In this document: positions 7,030 to 11,818 of the stretch, in pieces
How positions within the stretch are numbered: position 1 is the stretch's first letter
Layout of the letters: each line of letters begins with the position of its first letter
Assembly (NCBI GenBank): GCA_046724665.1
Contig: JBKOWZ010000260.1
Coordinates: forward strand, 1 to 11,818
DNA: 11,818 nucleotides
Source: Actinocrinis sp046724665
GTDB lineage: Bacteria; Actinomycetota; Actinomycetes; Streptomycetales; Catenulisporaceae
Reading direction: 5' to 3'
Translations under genes and position numbers: made by a program
Notes under the pieces: model-generated
Database searches by the model: none
Seen by the model: the letters and a program-made list of their open reading frames with translations, nothing else
Told to the model about the DNA's origin: nothing

Positions 7030-7040
7030 TAGCGTAGGAG
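7030..7040 (+). promoter_or_regulatory. -10 candidate and ribosome-binding site of the leuA leader
   Basis: TAGCGT (7030-7035) fits the actinobacterial -10 consensus TANNNT. A weak -35-like TGGCCA lies at 7006-7011, 18 nt upstream. AGGAG (7036-7040) is a Shine-Dalgarno match four nt before the leader ATG at 7045. If TAGCGT is the true -10, the transcript starts at about 7042-7045 and the leader peptide would be translated from a leaderless or nearly leaderless end; otherwise an upstream promoter and the AGGAG site are used. The sequence does not decide between them. Confidence 0.4.
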
Positions 7041-7044
7041 CCCT

Positions 7045-7092
7045 ATGTACGCCAAGCGGCTGCTTCTTACCTGCCGCGGCGGGGGCCTGTAG
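7045..7092 (+). CDS. leuA leader peptide (leucine attenuation peptide)
   Basis: A 15-codon reading frame encodes MYAKRLLLTCRGGGL and stops at TAG 7090-7092. Four of its 15 residues are leucine, three of them consecutive (CTG CTT CTT, 7060-7068). It is preceded by AGGAG four nt upstream and lies about 95 nt before leuA. A strong RNA hairpin begins six nt after the last codon of the Leu run, so a ribosome waiting for charged leucyl-tRNA there would block the hairpin's 5' arm. Leader peptides of this type upstream of leuA are known from actinobacteria. This frame is too short for ordinary gene finders. The match in composition, position and RNA context makes the call strong, although translation is not shown. 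Confidence 0.85.
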   Translation: MYAKRLLLTCRGGGL

Positions 7093-7155
7093 ACCACAGA
7101 CCGGCACCCTCGCCGCGGTGATGGTCGTTGCTTTTCGCGCGTTGTACCGCCGGTC
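7074..7155 (+). promoter_or_regulatory. leuA leader RNA pseudoknot (LEU-element-like attenuator)
   Basis: The 5' arm CCGCGGCGGGGG (7074-7085) pairs with CCCTCGCCGCGG (7107-7118): 12 bp with one G-U pair and a 21-nt loop. Inside the loop GACCGGC (7099-7105) is perfectly complementary to GCCGGTC (7149-7155) downstream, giving a 7-bp pseudoknot helix. A small inner stem CUGU/ACAG (7087-7090 with 7096-7099) and a competing stem at 7151-7156/7165-7170 are also possible. From memory of the literature, a conserved pseudoknot called the LEU element was described upstream of leuA in most Actinobacteria; this layout agrees with it. The inference is that leucine starvation stalls the ribosome on the Leu codons, disrupts the 12-bp helix and raises leuA expression. 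No U-rich terminator is obvious, so control of translation or of Rho-dependent termination is possible. Confidence 0.75.
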
Positions 7156-7187
7156 GTCCCGTTTCGACTGGCGATGGAGACCCCGCG

Positions 7188-8909
7188 ATGACCGAGCAAG
7201 CGACCGCACAGCAGCCCACGGCCATGCCGATCCACAAGTACGTACCCTTCACCCCGATCCCGCTGCCCGACCGCACCTGGCCCGGCAAGGTGATCACTCA
7301 GGCCCCGCGATGGTGCGCGGTTGACCTGCGCGACGGCAATCAGGCGCTGATCGACCCGATGTCCCCGGCCCGCAAGCTGAAGATGTTCGAGCTGCTGGTC
7401 CGGATGGGTTACAAGGAGATCGAGGTCGGCTTCCCGGCGGCCAGCCAGACCGACTTCGACTTCATCCGGCAGATCATCGAGGAGGACCGGGTCCCCGACG
7501 ACGTGGTGATCCAGGTCCTGACCCAGGCCCGCGAGCACCTGATCGAGCGCACCTTCGAGGCCATCCGCGGGGCCAAGCGGGCGATCGTACACCTGTACAA
7601 CTCCACCTCGACACTCCAGCGGCGGGTGGTCTTCGGGCTCGACCGCGAGGGCATCAAGCAGATCGCGGTAGAAGGCGCCCGGCTGTGTCTGAAGTACGCC
7701 GAGCAGGTGTCTGAGACCGAGGTCCTGTTCGAGTACTCGCCCGAGTCGTACACGGGCACCGAGCTGGACTTCGCCGTCGAGGTGTGTGACGCGGTCAACG
7801 ACGTCTGGCAGCCCACCCCCGACCGCAAGGTCATCATCAACCTGCCGGCCACGGTCGAGATGGCGACTCCGAACGTGTACGCCGACTCGATCGAGTGGAT
7901 GCACCGCCACCTGAAGTACCGCGACTCGGTCGTGCTTTCCCTGCACCCGCACAACGACCGCGGGACGGCGGTCGCGGCGGCGGAGCTCGGCTACCAGGCC
8001 GGGGCGGACCGCATCGAGGGCTGCCTGTTCGGCAACGGGGAGCGGACCGGCAATGTATGCCTGGTCACGCTGGGCCTGAACCTGTTCTCGCAGGGCATCG
8101 ACCCGCAGATCGACTTCGGCGACATCGACGAGATCCGGCGCACCGTCGAATACTGCAACCAGCTGCCGGTGCACCCTCGGCACCCTTACGGCGGCGATCT
8201 GGTCTACACGGCCTTCTCCGGCTCGCACCAGGACGCGATCAAGAAGGGCTTCGAGCACCTGGAGCGCGACGCGGCCGCCGCCGGCAAGAGCGTGGACGAG
8301 ATCCTCTGGGCGGTGCCCTACCTGCCGATCGACCCGAAGGACGTGGGCCGGACCTACGAGGCCGTCATCCGGGTGAACTCGCAGTCCGGAAAGGGCGGGG
8401 TCGCCTACATCATGAAGGCCGACCACCAGCTGGACCTGCCGCGTCGGCTGCAAATCGAGTTCTCGCAGGTCATTCAGGCCAAGACGGACGCGGACGGCGG
8501 CGAGGTCAGCCCCGAGGAGATCTGGGGGGTCTTCGCCGACGAGTACCTGCCGGTCCCCGACGCACCGTGGGGTCGTTTCCGGCTCGCCGGGCACCGTAAC
8601 GAGGCGACCGTGGACGGTAAGGACGCGCTCTCGGTGGATCTGGTCGTCGATGGCGAGCTGCACACGGTCGAGTCCACGGGTAACGGCCCGATCGACGCCT
8701 TCGTCAGCGCGTTGGCCGGGTTCGGCGTCGAGATGCGTTTCCTCGACTACGCCGAGCACGCACTCTCCGCGGGCGGTGACGCGAAGGCGGCGGCGTACAT
8801 CGAGTGCGCGATCGGCGACCGCGTGCTGTGGGGCGTCGGCGTGGACGCGAACATCGTCACGGCGTCGCTCAAGGCGGTCGTCTCGGCGGTCAACCGCGCC
8901 GTGAGGTAG
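7188..8909 (+). CDS. leuA: 2-isopropylmalate synthase (type 2)
   Basis: LeuA condenses acetyl-CoA with 2-oxoisovalerate to 2-isopropylmalate, the committed and leucine-inhibited step of leucine synthesis. The protein has 573 residues, the usual length of the long type 2 form found in actinobacteria. The catalytic TIM barrel shows LRDGNQALIDP (47-57), with the metal-binding Asp, the motif SLHPHNDRGTAVA (251-263), with metal-binding histidines, and GCLFGNGERTGN (278-289). The C-terminal region from about 460 to 573 is the regulatory domain that binds leucine (ESTGNGPIDAFVSAL). The ATG at 7188 is preceded by GGAGA (7176-7180) at seven nt. An upstream in-frame ATG at 7128 falls inside the leader RNA and is rejected. 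The gene stands alone behind its leader, so transcriptional or translational attenuation plus feedback inhibition are expected. Confidence 0.98.
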   Translation: MTEQATAQQPTAMPIHKYVPFTPIPLPDRTWPGKVITQAPRWCAVDLRDGNQALIDPMSPARKLKMFELLVRMGYKEIEVGFPAASQTDFDFIRQIIEEDRVPDDVVIQVLTQAREHLIERTFEAIRGAKRAIVHLYNSTSTLQRRVVFGLDREGIKQIAVEGARLCLKYAEQVSETEVLFEYSPESYTGTELDFAVEVCDAVNDVWQPTPDRKVIINLPATVEMATPNVYADSIEWMHRHLKYRDSVVLSLHPHNDRGTAVAAAELGYQAGADRIEGCLFGNGERTGNVCLVTLGLNLFSQGIDPQIDFGDIDEIRRTVEYCNQLPVHPRHPYGGDLVYTAFSGSHQDAIKKGFEHLERDAAAAGKSVDEILWAVPYLPIDPKDVGRTYEAVIRVNSQSGKGGVAYIMKADHQLDLPRRLQIEFSQVIQAKTDADGGEVSPEEIWGVFADEYLPVPDAPWGRFRLAGHRNEATVDGKDALSVDLVVDGELHTVESTGNGPIDAFVSALAGFGVEMRFLDYAEHALSAGGDAKAAAYIECAIGDRVLWGVGVDANIVTASLKAVVSAVNRAVR

Positions 8910-8960
8910 CCAGGGCGGCTTGGGCCCGGTCTTTCCGGCCCGGCCCCGGAACCAATAGTC

Positions 8961-8992
8961 TGACGGGCCACGTCTTCGTGCGTGGCCCGTCA
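8961..8992 (+). terminator. Perfect 12-bp stem-loop between leuA and the zinc-ribbon gene
   Basis: TGACGGGCCACG (8961-8972) and CGTGGCCCGTCA (8981-8992) form a perfect 12-bp stem with an 8-nt loop. A second, weaker hairpin with one bulge occurs just upstream (8922-8941). Position suggests a leuA terminator, although no U-tract follows. TAGTCT (8956-8961), a possible -10 for the next gene, touches the left arm, so the hairpin could instead lie at the very 5' end of that gene's transcript. Confidence 0.55.
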
Positions 8993-9021
8993 CCGTCTCC
9001 GTGCATCTTGGGGGTAAGTCC

Positions 9022-9642
9022 GTGCTCTTCTTCCTCATCTGGGGCACGAAGGTCCGCTTCAAGACCGTCTCGAACGGCACCTTCTTCTGCCCGCGTTGCG
9101 GCGGCGACCGCCCCTACGCCCGGCGGCTGGCCAAGCGCTGGTTCCACCTGTACTACATCCCGCTGTTCCCGACCTCGACCCTCGGCGAGCAGGTCCGCTG
9201 CGACGTGTGCCAGACCTCGTACAACGAGGCCGTGCTGAGCCGGCCGACCTCCGGCCAGCTGTCCGCGCTGCTGATCGACGGCGCGCGCGGAGTGGTCGTG
9301 CACGTGCTGCGGACCGGCTCGGCGTATTCCGCGGACGCCCGCGCGGTCGCCGTGGCCGAGATCGCGCGCGCCGGGCTGGCCGCCTACACCGACCAGGACC
9401 TGGCCGCCGACCTCGACGTCGTGCCCGGCGACCTCTCACAGCTGCTCTCCACCCTCGGCGGGCAGCTCGCGGACACCGGGAAGGAGGCGCTGCTCGGCTC
9501 GGCCGCGCGGGTCGCCCTCGCCGACGGGCCGCTCAGCGACCTGGAGCGGCAGGTGCTCGTCTCCACCGGCGCGGCGCTCGGCATGACGGCGACGCACACC
9601 GCCGGGGTCATCGCGGTCGCCGAGCAGTCGGCGCGTGCTTAA
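9022..9642 (+). CDS. Zinc-ribbon / TerB-like domain protein of unknown function
   Basis: From the GTG at 9022 the protein has 206 residues. It begins with a short hydrophobic stretch (MLFFLIWG). A zinc ribbon follows: CPRC (C23, C26) and CDVC (C60, C63), about 33 residues apart, with the conserved aromatic run RWFHLYYIPLFP between them. The C-terminal part (about 110-203) is helical and resembles the TerB family (LADGPLSDLERQVLVSTGAALGM). Such zinc-ribbon/TerB proteins are widespread conserved hypotheticals; a role in tellurite resistance is not implied. GTG 9022 is preferred over GTG 9001 because TTGGGGG (9008-9014) stands seven nt before it and homologues of this kind begin at that hydrophobic segment. 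recO follows 54 nt later. Family assignment is fairly sure; function is unknown. Confidence 0.8.
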   Translation: MLFFLIWGTKVRFKTVSNGTFFCPRCGGDRPYARRLAKRWFHLYYIPLFPTSTLGEQVRCDVCQTSYNEAVLSRPTSGQLSALLIDGARGVVVHVLRTGSAYSADARAVAVAEIARAGLAAYTDQDLAADLDVVPGDLSQLLSTLGGQLADTGKEALLGSAARVALADGPLSDLERQVLVSTGAALGMTATHTAGVIAVAEQSARA

Positions 9643-9684
9643 CGGACACCGCGAGATAGAGCACGCGGGCGGCGCTGCGCGTGG

Positions 9685-9690
9685 GAGAAT
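9685..9690 (+). promoter_or_regulatory. Candidate -10 element for leaderless recO-uppS transcript
   Basis: GAGAAT ends six nt before the recO GTG at 9697. This spacing would put the transcription start on the start codon. The same stretch contains GGGAG (9683-9687), nine nt from the GTG, so a conventional Shine-Dalgarno is an alternative reading. The layout resembles that in front of era in this window. Confidence 0.35.
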
Positions 9691-9696
9691 CAGCGG

Positions 9697-10443
9697 GTGA
9701 GTCTGCATCGCGCCGACGGGATCGTTCTGCGCACCCAGAAGCTGGGTGAGGCGGACCGGATCATCACGATACTGACCCGTGAGCACGGCCGGGTGCGGCT
9801 GGTGGCCAAGGGCGTGCGGCGCACCACCTCGAAGTTCGGCGCCCGGCTCGAGCCGTTCGCGCACGTGGACTTCCAGGTCTTCTCCAAGCACAACCGCTCG
9901 CTTGACATGATCACGCAGGCCGAGACCATCGCGCCGTACGGTGAGCGGATCGTCGCGGACTACGGCCGATACACCGCTGGCAGCGCGATGTTGGAGACGG
10001 CCGAGCGGCTCACGGACGCCGAGGGCGAACCGGCGGTGCAGCAGTATCTGCTGCTGCTCGGCGGGTTACGCGCACTGACGACGGGGGAGCACGCCCCGGG
10101 CCTGGTGCTCGATGCGTTCATACTGCGTTCGCTGGCCGTAGCCGGGTACGCGCCCTCGTTCTACGACTGCGCGCAGTGCGGAGCCGAGCCGCCCGACAAC
10201 GCGCCGTGGCGCTTCTTCGCCGTGCCGGCGGGTGGCGTGGTCTGCGCGTCCTGCAAGCCGGCCGCTTCGGCGGTACCGCAGCGCGCCACGCTCGACCTGC
10301 TCGGCGCGCTGCTCGCGGGGGAGTGGGAGTACGCCGACGCGAGCGAGGAGCGGCATCGGCGGGAGGGCAGCGGCCTGGTGGCGGCGTACCTGCAATGGCA
10401 CGTCGAACGTGGGTTAAGGTCGCTGCGACTGGTGGAACGGTAA
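9697..10443 (+). CDS. recO: DNA repair protein RecO
   Basis: RecO binds single-stranded DNA, anneals complementary strands and, with RecR (and RecF), loads RecA onto SSB-coated gaps in the RecFOR pathway. The protein has 248 residues, a normal length. The N-terminal OB fold (about 1-80) begins SLHRADGIVLRTQKLGEADRI, the classic RecO start, with ITILTREHGRVRLVAKGVRR typical of the family. The helical C-terminal domain carries a zinc site CAQC (C158, C161) and CASC (C183, C186). The GTG start at 9697 is fixed by this conserved N-terminus. The TAA stop overlaps the Shine-Dalgarno of uppS, so the two genes almost certainly form an operon. Their pairing is common in actinobacteria, although their functions are unrelated. 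Confidence 0.97.
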   Translation: MSLHRADGIVLRTQKLGEADRIITILTREHGRVRLVAKGVRRTTSKFGARLEPFAHVDFQVFSKHNRSLDMITQAETIAPYGERIVADYGRYTAGSAMLETAERLTDAEGEPAVQQYLLLLGGLRALTTGEHAPGLVLDAFILRSLAVAGYAPSFYDCAQCGAEPPDNAPWRFFAVPAGGVVCASCKPAASAVPQRATLDLLGALLAGEWEYADASEERHRREGSGLVAAYLQWHVERGLRSLRLVER

Positions 10444-10453
10444 GGAACTCGAC

Positions 10454-11278
10454 GTGCGACGCAAAAACCAGCGTGTTGACCAGGCCGCCGGGCGCGGCCC
10501 GCGCAAGTACCGCGACCCGAAGCCGCACAAGGACGGCGCCGAGCCGCCGAAGATCCCGGCCGAGCTGGTGCCCCGGCACGTGGCGATCGTGATGGACGGC
10601 AACGGCCGCTGGGCCAAGCAGCGCAACCTGCCGCGCACCAGGGGCCACGAGGAGGGCGAGAAGTCGCTGTTCGACGTGGTCGAGGGCGCGGTGCAGATCG
10701 GCGTCACGCACATCTCCGCCTACGCCTTCTCCACCGAGAACTGGAAGCGCTCGCCGGAGGAGGTCCGCTGGCTGATGGGCTTCAACCGGCTGACCATCCG
10801 CCGCCGGATCGACGAGATGGACGAGCTCGGCGTACGCATCCGCTGGGCGGGACGGCGCCCGCGGCTATGGAAGTCGGTCATCGACGAGCTGGAGTGGGCC
10901 GAGGAGCGTACCCGTGACAACGACCGGTTCACGCTGACCATGTGCGTTAACTACGGCGGCCGTGCAGAACTCGCGGACGCGGCGGCGGCCATGGCCCGCG
11001 ACGCGGTGGCCGGCCGGCTCAACCCGGACCGGATCGACGAACGCACCATCGCCCGCTACCTCGACGAGCCGGACCTGCCCGACGTGGACCTCTTCCTGCG
11101 CTCCTCGGGCGAGCAGCGCACGTCGAACTTCATGCTCTGGCAGGCCGCCTACGCCGAGATGGTGTTCCTCGACACGCTGTGGCCGGACTTCGACCGGCGG
11201 GACCTGTGGCGGGCGATCGAGATTTACGCGGAGCGCGACCGGCGCTTCGGCGGGGCGCTGCCGAATGCGGTCGTTTAG
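10454..11278 (+). CDS. uppS: Isoprenyl transferase, cis-polyprenyl diphosphate synthase
   Basis: This enzyme adds isopentenyl units in cis configuration to an allylic diphosphate and makes the long-chain polyprenyl diphosphate used as carrier lipid in peptidoglycan and wall glycan synthesis. It acts at the cytoplasmic face of the membrane. The protein has 274 residues. The catalytic Asp is D48 in VAIVMDGNGRWAKQR. Further family motifs are RGHEEG (63-68), YAFSTENWKRS (90-100), NYGGR (166-170) and RSSGEQRTSNFMLWQ (216-230). The basic N-terminal extension (about 1-40) is usual in actinobacterial members. Chain length (decaprenyl or undecaprenyl) cannot be read from the sequence. The GTG at 10454 is preceded by AAGGA (10442-10446) at seven nt and lies 10 nt after the recO stop. 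Confidence 0.97.
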   Translation: MRRKNQRVDQAAGRGPRKYRDPKPHKDGAEPPKIPAELVPRHVAIVMDGNGRWAKQRNLPRTRGHEEGEKSLFDVVEGAVQIGVTHISAYAFSTENWKRSPEEVRWLMGFNRLTIRRRIDEMDELGVRIRWAGRRPRLWKSVIDELEWAEERTRDNDRFTLTMCVNYGGRAELADAAAAMARDAVAGRLNPDRIDERTIARYLDEPDLPDVDLFLRSSGEQRTSNFMLWQAAYAEMVFLDTLWPDFDRRDLWRAIEIYAERDRRFGGALPNAVV

Positions 11279-11403
11279 CGATCACTCCGGCGGTATCGGC
11301 GCCTATTGACCGATCGCCAGTTCCTCTTACCGGCATACAATCTCAGCCGAGATTTATCGGCGAATACGTTGACTGACCCCGGCATTACTGCGAAGGTTGC
11401 GGT
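11279..11403. promoter_or_regulatory. Spacer after uppS with promoter-like elements for the leader peptide
   Basis: No gene is seen in this AT-richer spacer. TACAAT (11336-11341) is a near-consensus -10 without a properly spaced -35 (TTGACC at 11306-11311 is 24 nt away). A 5-bp dyad GCCGA/TCGGC (11346-11350 with 11357-11361) follows. TTGACT (11369-11374) is a good -35 match; 17 nt further GAAGGT (11392-11397) would be a poor -10 placing the start on the leader ATG. GAAGG (11392-11396) also serves as a Shine-Dalgarno seven nt before that ATG. Confidence 0.4.
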
Positions 11404-11487
11404 ATGGCTCCCGGTGTGCGTCTCACGGCGCGCCTGCACGTCGATTTGCGGCGGCAGGCCAGCGCCATCTGTCACGCCGCACGGTAG
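11404..11487 (+). CDS. Putative cysteine-type leader peptide
   Basis: A 27-residue reading frame contains RLHVDLRRQASAIC near its end, followed by five residues (HAAR after Cys23) and TAG. The pattern R-x-H-V/I-D-L-x-R-x-x-S-A-x-C is the hallmark of the small leader peptides found in actinobacteria before cysteine and sulfur-assimilation or sulfur-transport genes, where ribosome stalling at the Cys codon (here TGT, 11470-11472) is thought to sense cysteine supply. ATG 11404 has GAAGG seven nt upstream; an internal GTG at 11416 is an alternative start. The frame is shorter than ordinary gene-finding limits. The oddity is that no regulated gene begins within the next 330 nt. The motif match is from memory of this family and was not searched. 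Confidence 0.72.
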   Translation: MAPGVRLTARLHVDLRRQASAICHAAR

Positions 11488-11493
11488 CCCGCA

Positions 11494-11530
11494 CCTGCGG
11501 CGGTGATCGCACCCGCCACCCCATCGCAGG
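11494..11530 (+). promoter_or_regulatory. Stem-loop after the leader peptide, attenuator candidate
   Basis: CCTGCG (11494-11499) pairs with CGCAGG (11525-11530) around an inner hairpin in which GGCGGTG (11499-11505) pairs with CACCCGCC (11510-11517) with one bulged C and an ATCG loop; one base is shared, so the two stems partly compete. The structure begins seven nt after the leader stop. It is followed by the pyrimidine-rich stretch CATCCTCCTTCTCC, a weak terminator tail. The position fits an attenuator, but the evidence is structural only. Confidence 0.4.
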
Positions 11531-11643
11531 CATCCTCCTTCTCCAACACAAGCAGACAGTCGAAGCATCCGTCGTGGAGGGCTGAGACCGGTTTCTCGGC
11601 ACGCTCGACGGATCGGTCGTCGCGCCCGGCGCAGCGCGGCGAC

Positions 11644-11773
11644 GGGGTCGGGTCCGACCCCCGGCGCACGGCGCCTCGTCGCTCGTTGTGGAGGCGGGCG
11701 TACGGGGCGCCGTGCGCGCATTGAGGACGGAATCCGTCCATTTCCGTCCGTCCGCTCCCGTCGATCTCGACGG
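11644..11773. repeat. Run of four strong inverted repeats in non-coding DNA
   Basis: Four dyads occur within 130 nt. GGGGTCGG-GT-CCGACCCC spans 11644-11661. A 16-bp stem (11664-11679 with 11702-11717, 12 bp perfect plus four more including one G-U) has a 22-nt loop. GGACGGA-A-TCCGTCC spans 11725-11739. CCGTCGA-TC-TCGACGG spans 11758-11773. No reading frame here looks like a protein, and no U-tract marks a clear terminator. It may be a structured leader RNA or a small RNA gene, a transcription-termination zone, or a cluster of protein-binding sites upstream of a gene beyond the edge. Confidence 0.55.
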
Positions 11774-11818
11774 TGCGCCAGTGCATGCAGCTGATAGTTC
11801 GTCAGACGATAATTTCGG
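11774..11818 (+). promoter_or_regulatory. Right-edge AT-rich stretch with -10-like hexamer
   Basis: GATAAT (11808-11813) is close to the -10 consensus, and the composition turns AT-rich relative to the rest. The palindrome TGCATGCA (11782-11789) lies just upstream. No good -35 is seen, and the window ends before any start codon, so a rightward promoter is only a possibility. Confidence 0.25.

Noticed and set aside
9001..9021. GTG 9001 as the start of the zinc-ribbon gene
   Set aside because: It would place the good Shine-Dalgarno TTGGGGG inside the coding sequence; GTG 9022 has correct spacing.
7029..9080. Long minus-strand open frame antisense to leuA
   Set aside because: It mirrors leuA codons with Arg/Val/Asp-rich composition and shows no family motif; leuA itself is unmistakable.
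11423..11533. Minus-strand 36-codon frame beginning MPAMGWRVRSPP with AAGGAGG directly before its first ATG
   Set aside because: The Shine-Dalgarno has no spacing to the first ATG (nine nt to the second), the product is a random-looking basic peptide, and it is antisense to the better-supported leader peptide.
11275..11721. Minus-strand 148-codon frame after uppS
   Set aside because: Arg-rich shadow-like composition, overlap with the uppS end and the leader peptide, and no start signal.
11472..11786. Minus-strand 104-codon frame in the right-hand spacer
   Set aside because: Third-position GC is only moderate, there is no ribosome-binding site or recognisable motif, and it reads through the inverted repeats.

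Overview
The window is high-GC actinobacterial chromosome. Evidence: strong G/C bias at third codon positions, GTG starts, type 2 isopropylmalate synthase, and an era / leuA / zinc-ribbon-TerB / recO / uppS neighbourhood of the kind known from Streptomyces and relatives. A Streptomyces-like or Catenulisporales-like host is an inference. No transposase, integrase, CRISPR array, rRNA or tRNA gene was seen. The content is mostly core genome, and the interesting signals are in leaders, repeats and protein extensions.

Layout. 1-142: non-coding, with a small dyad. 143-2535 (minus): a two-component system, with an OmpR-family response regulator overlapping a HAMP/HisKA sensor kinase by 4 nt (GTGA). 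The kinase has an unusual repetitive Gly-rich N-terminus of about 130 residues. 2653-4293 (plus): pgi, divergent from the regulator. 4294-4512: spacer with three adjacent palindromes. 4513-5670 (plus): era, with a long Ala/Gln/Arg-rich N-terminal extension. 5700-6824 (minus): a tandem-GNAT acetyltransferase, convergent with era across a shared hairpin. 6825-7044: divergent promoter region with a palindromic operator candidate. 7045-7187: leuA leader made of a 15-codon peptide with a Leu-Leu-Leu run and an RNA pseudoknot. 7188-8909 (plus): leuA. 9022-9642: zinc-ribbon/TerB-like protein. 9697-10443: recO. 10454-11278: uppS, 10 nt after recO. 11279-11818: 540 nt without a conventional gene. It holds a very probable actinobacterial cysteine-type leader peptide (11404-11487) and a run of strong inverted repeats (11644-11773).

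How the parts work together. pgi serves central carbon metabolism. leuA commits 2-oxoisovalerate to leucine and is probably controlled by ribosome stalling at leucine codons in its leader. era (ribosome assembly), recO (recombinational repair) and uppS (polyprenyl carrier lipid for the cell wall) are housekeeping genes. The two-component system has almost no extracytoplasmic loop, so its signal is probably membrane-borne or intracellular. The cysteine-type leader suggests that a sulfur or cysteine gene lies on the plus strand just beyond the right edge.

The most noteworthy observations are two attenuation-type leaders in one window (leucine and, apparently, cysteine), the second with no visible gene behind it; the repeat-rich kinase N-terminus; and the structured region at 11644-11773. 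Nothing here clearly forms a new multi-gene system.
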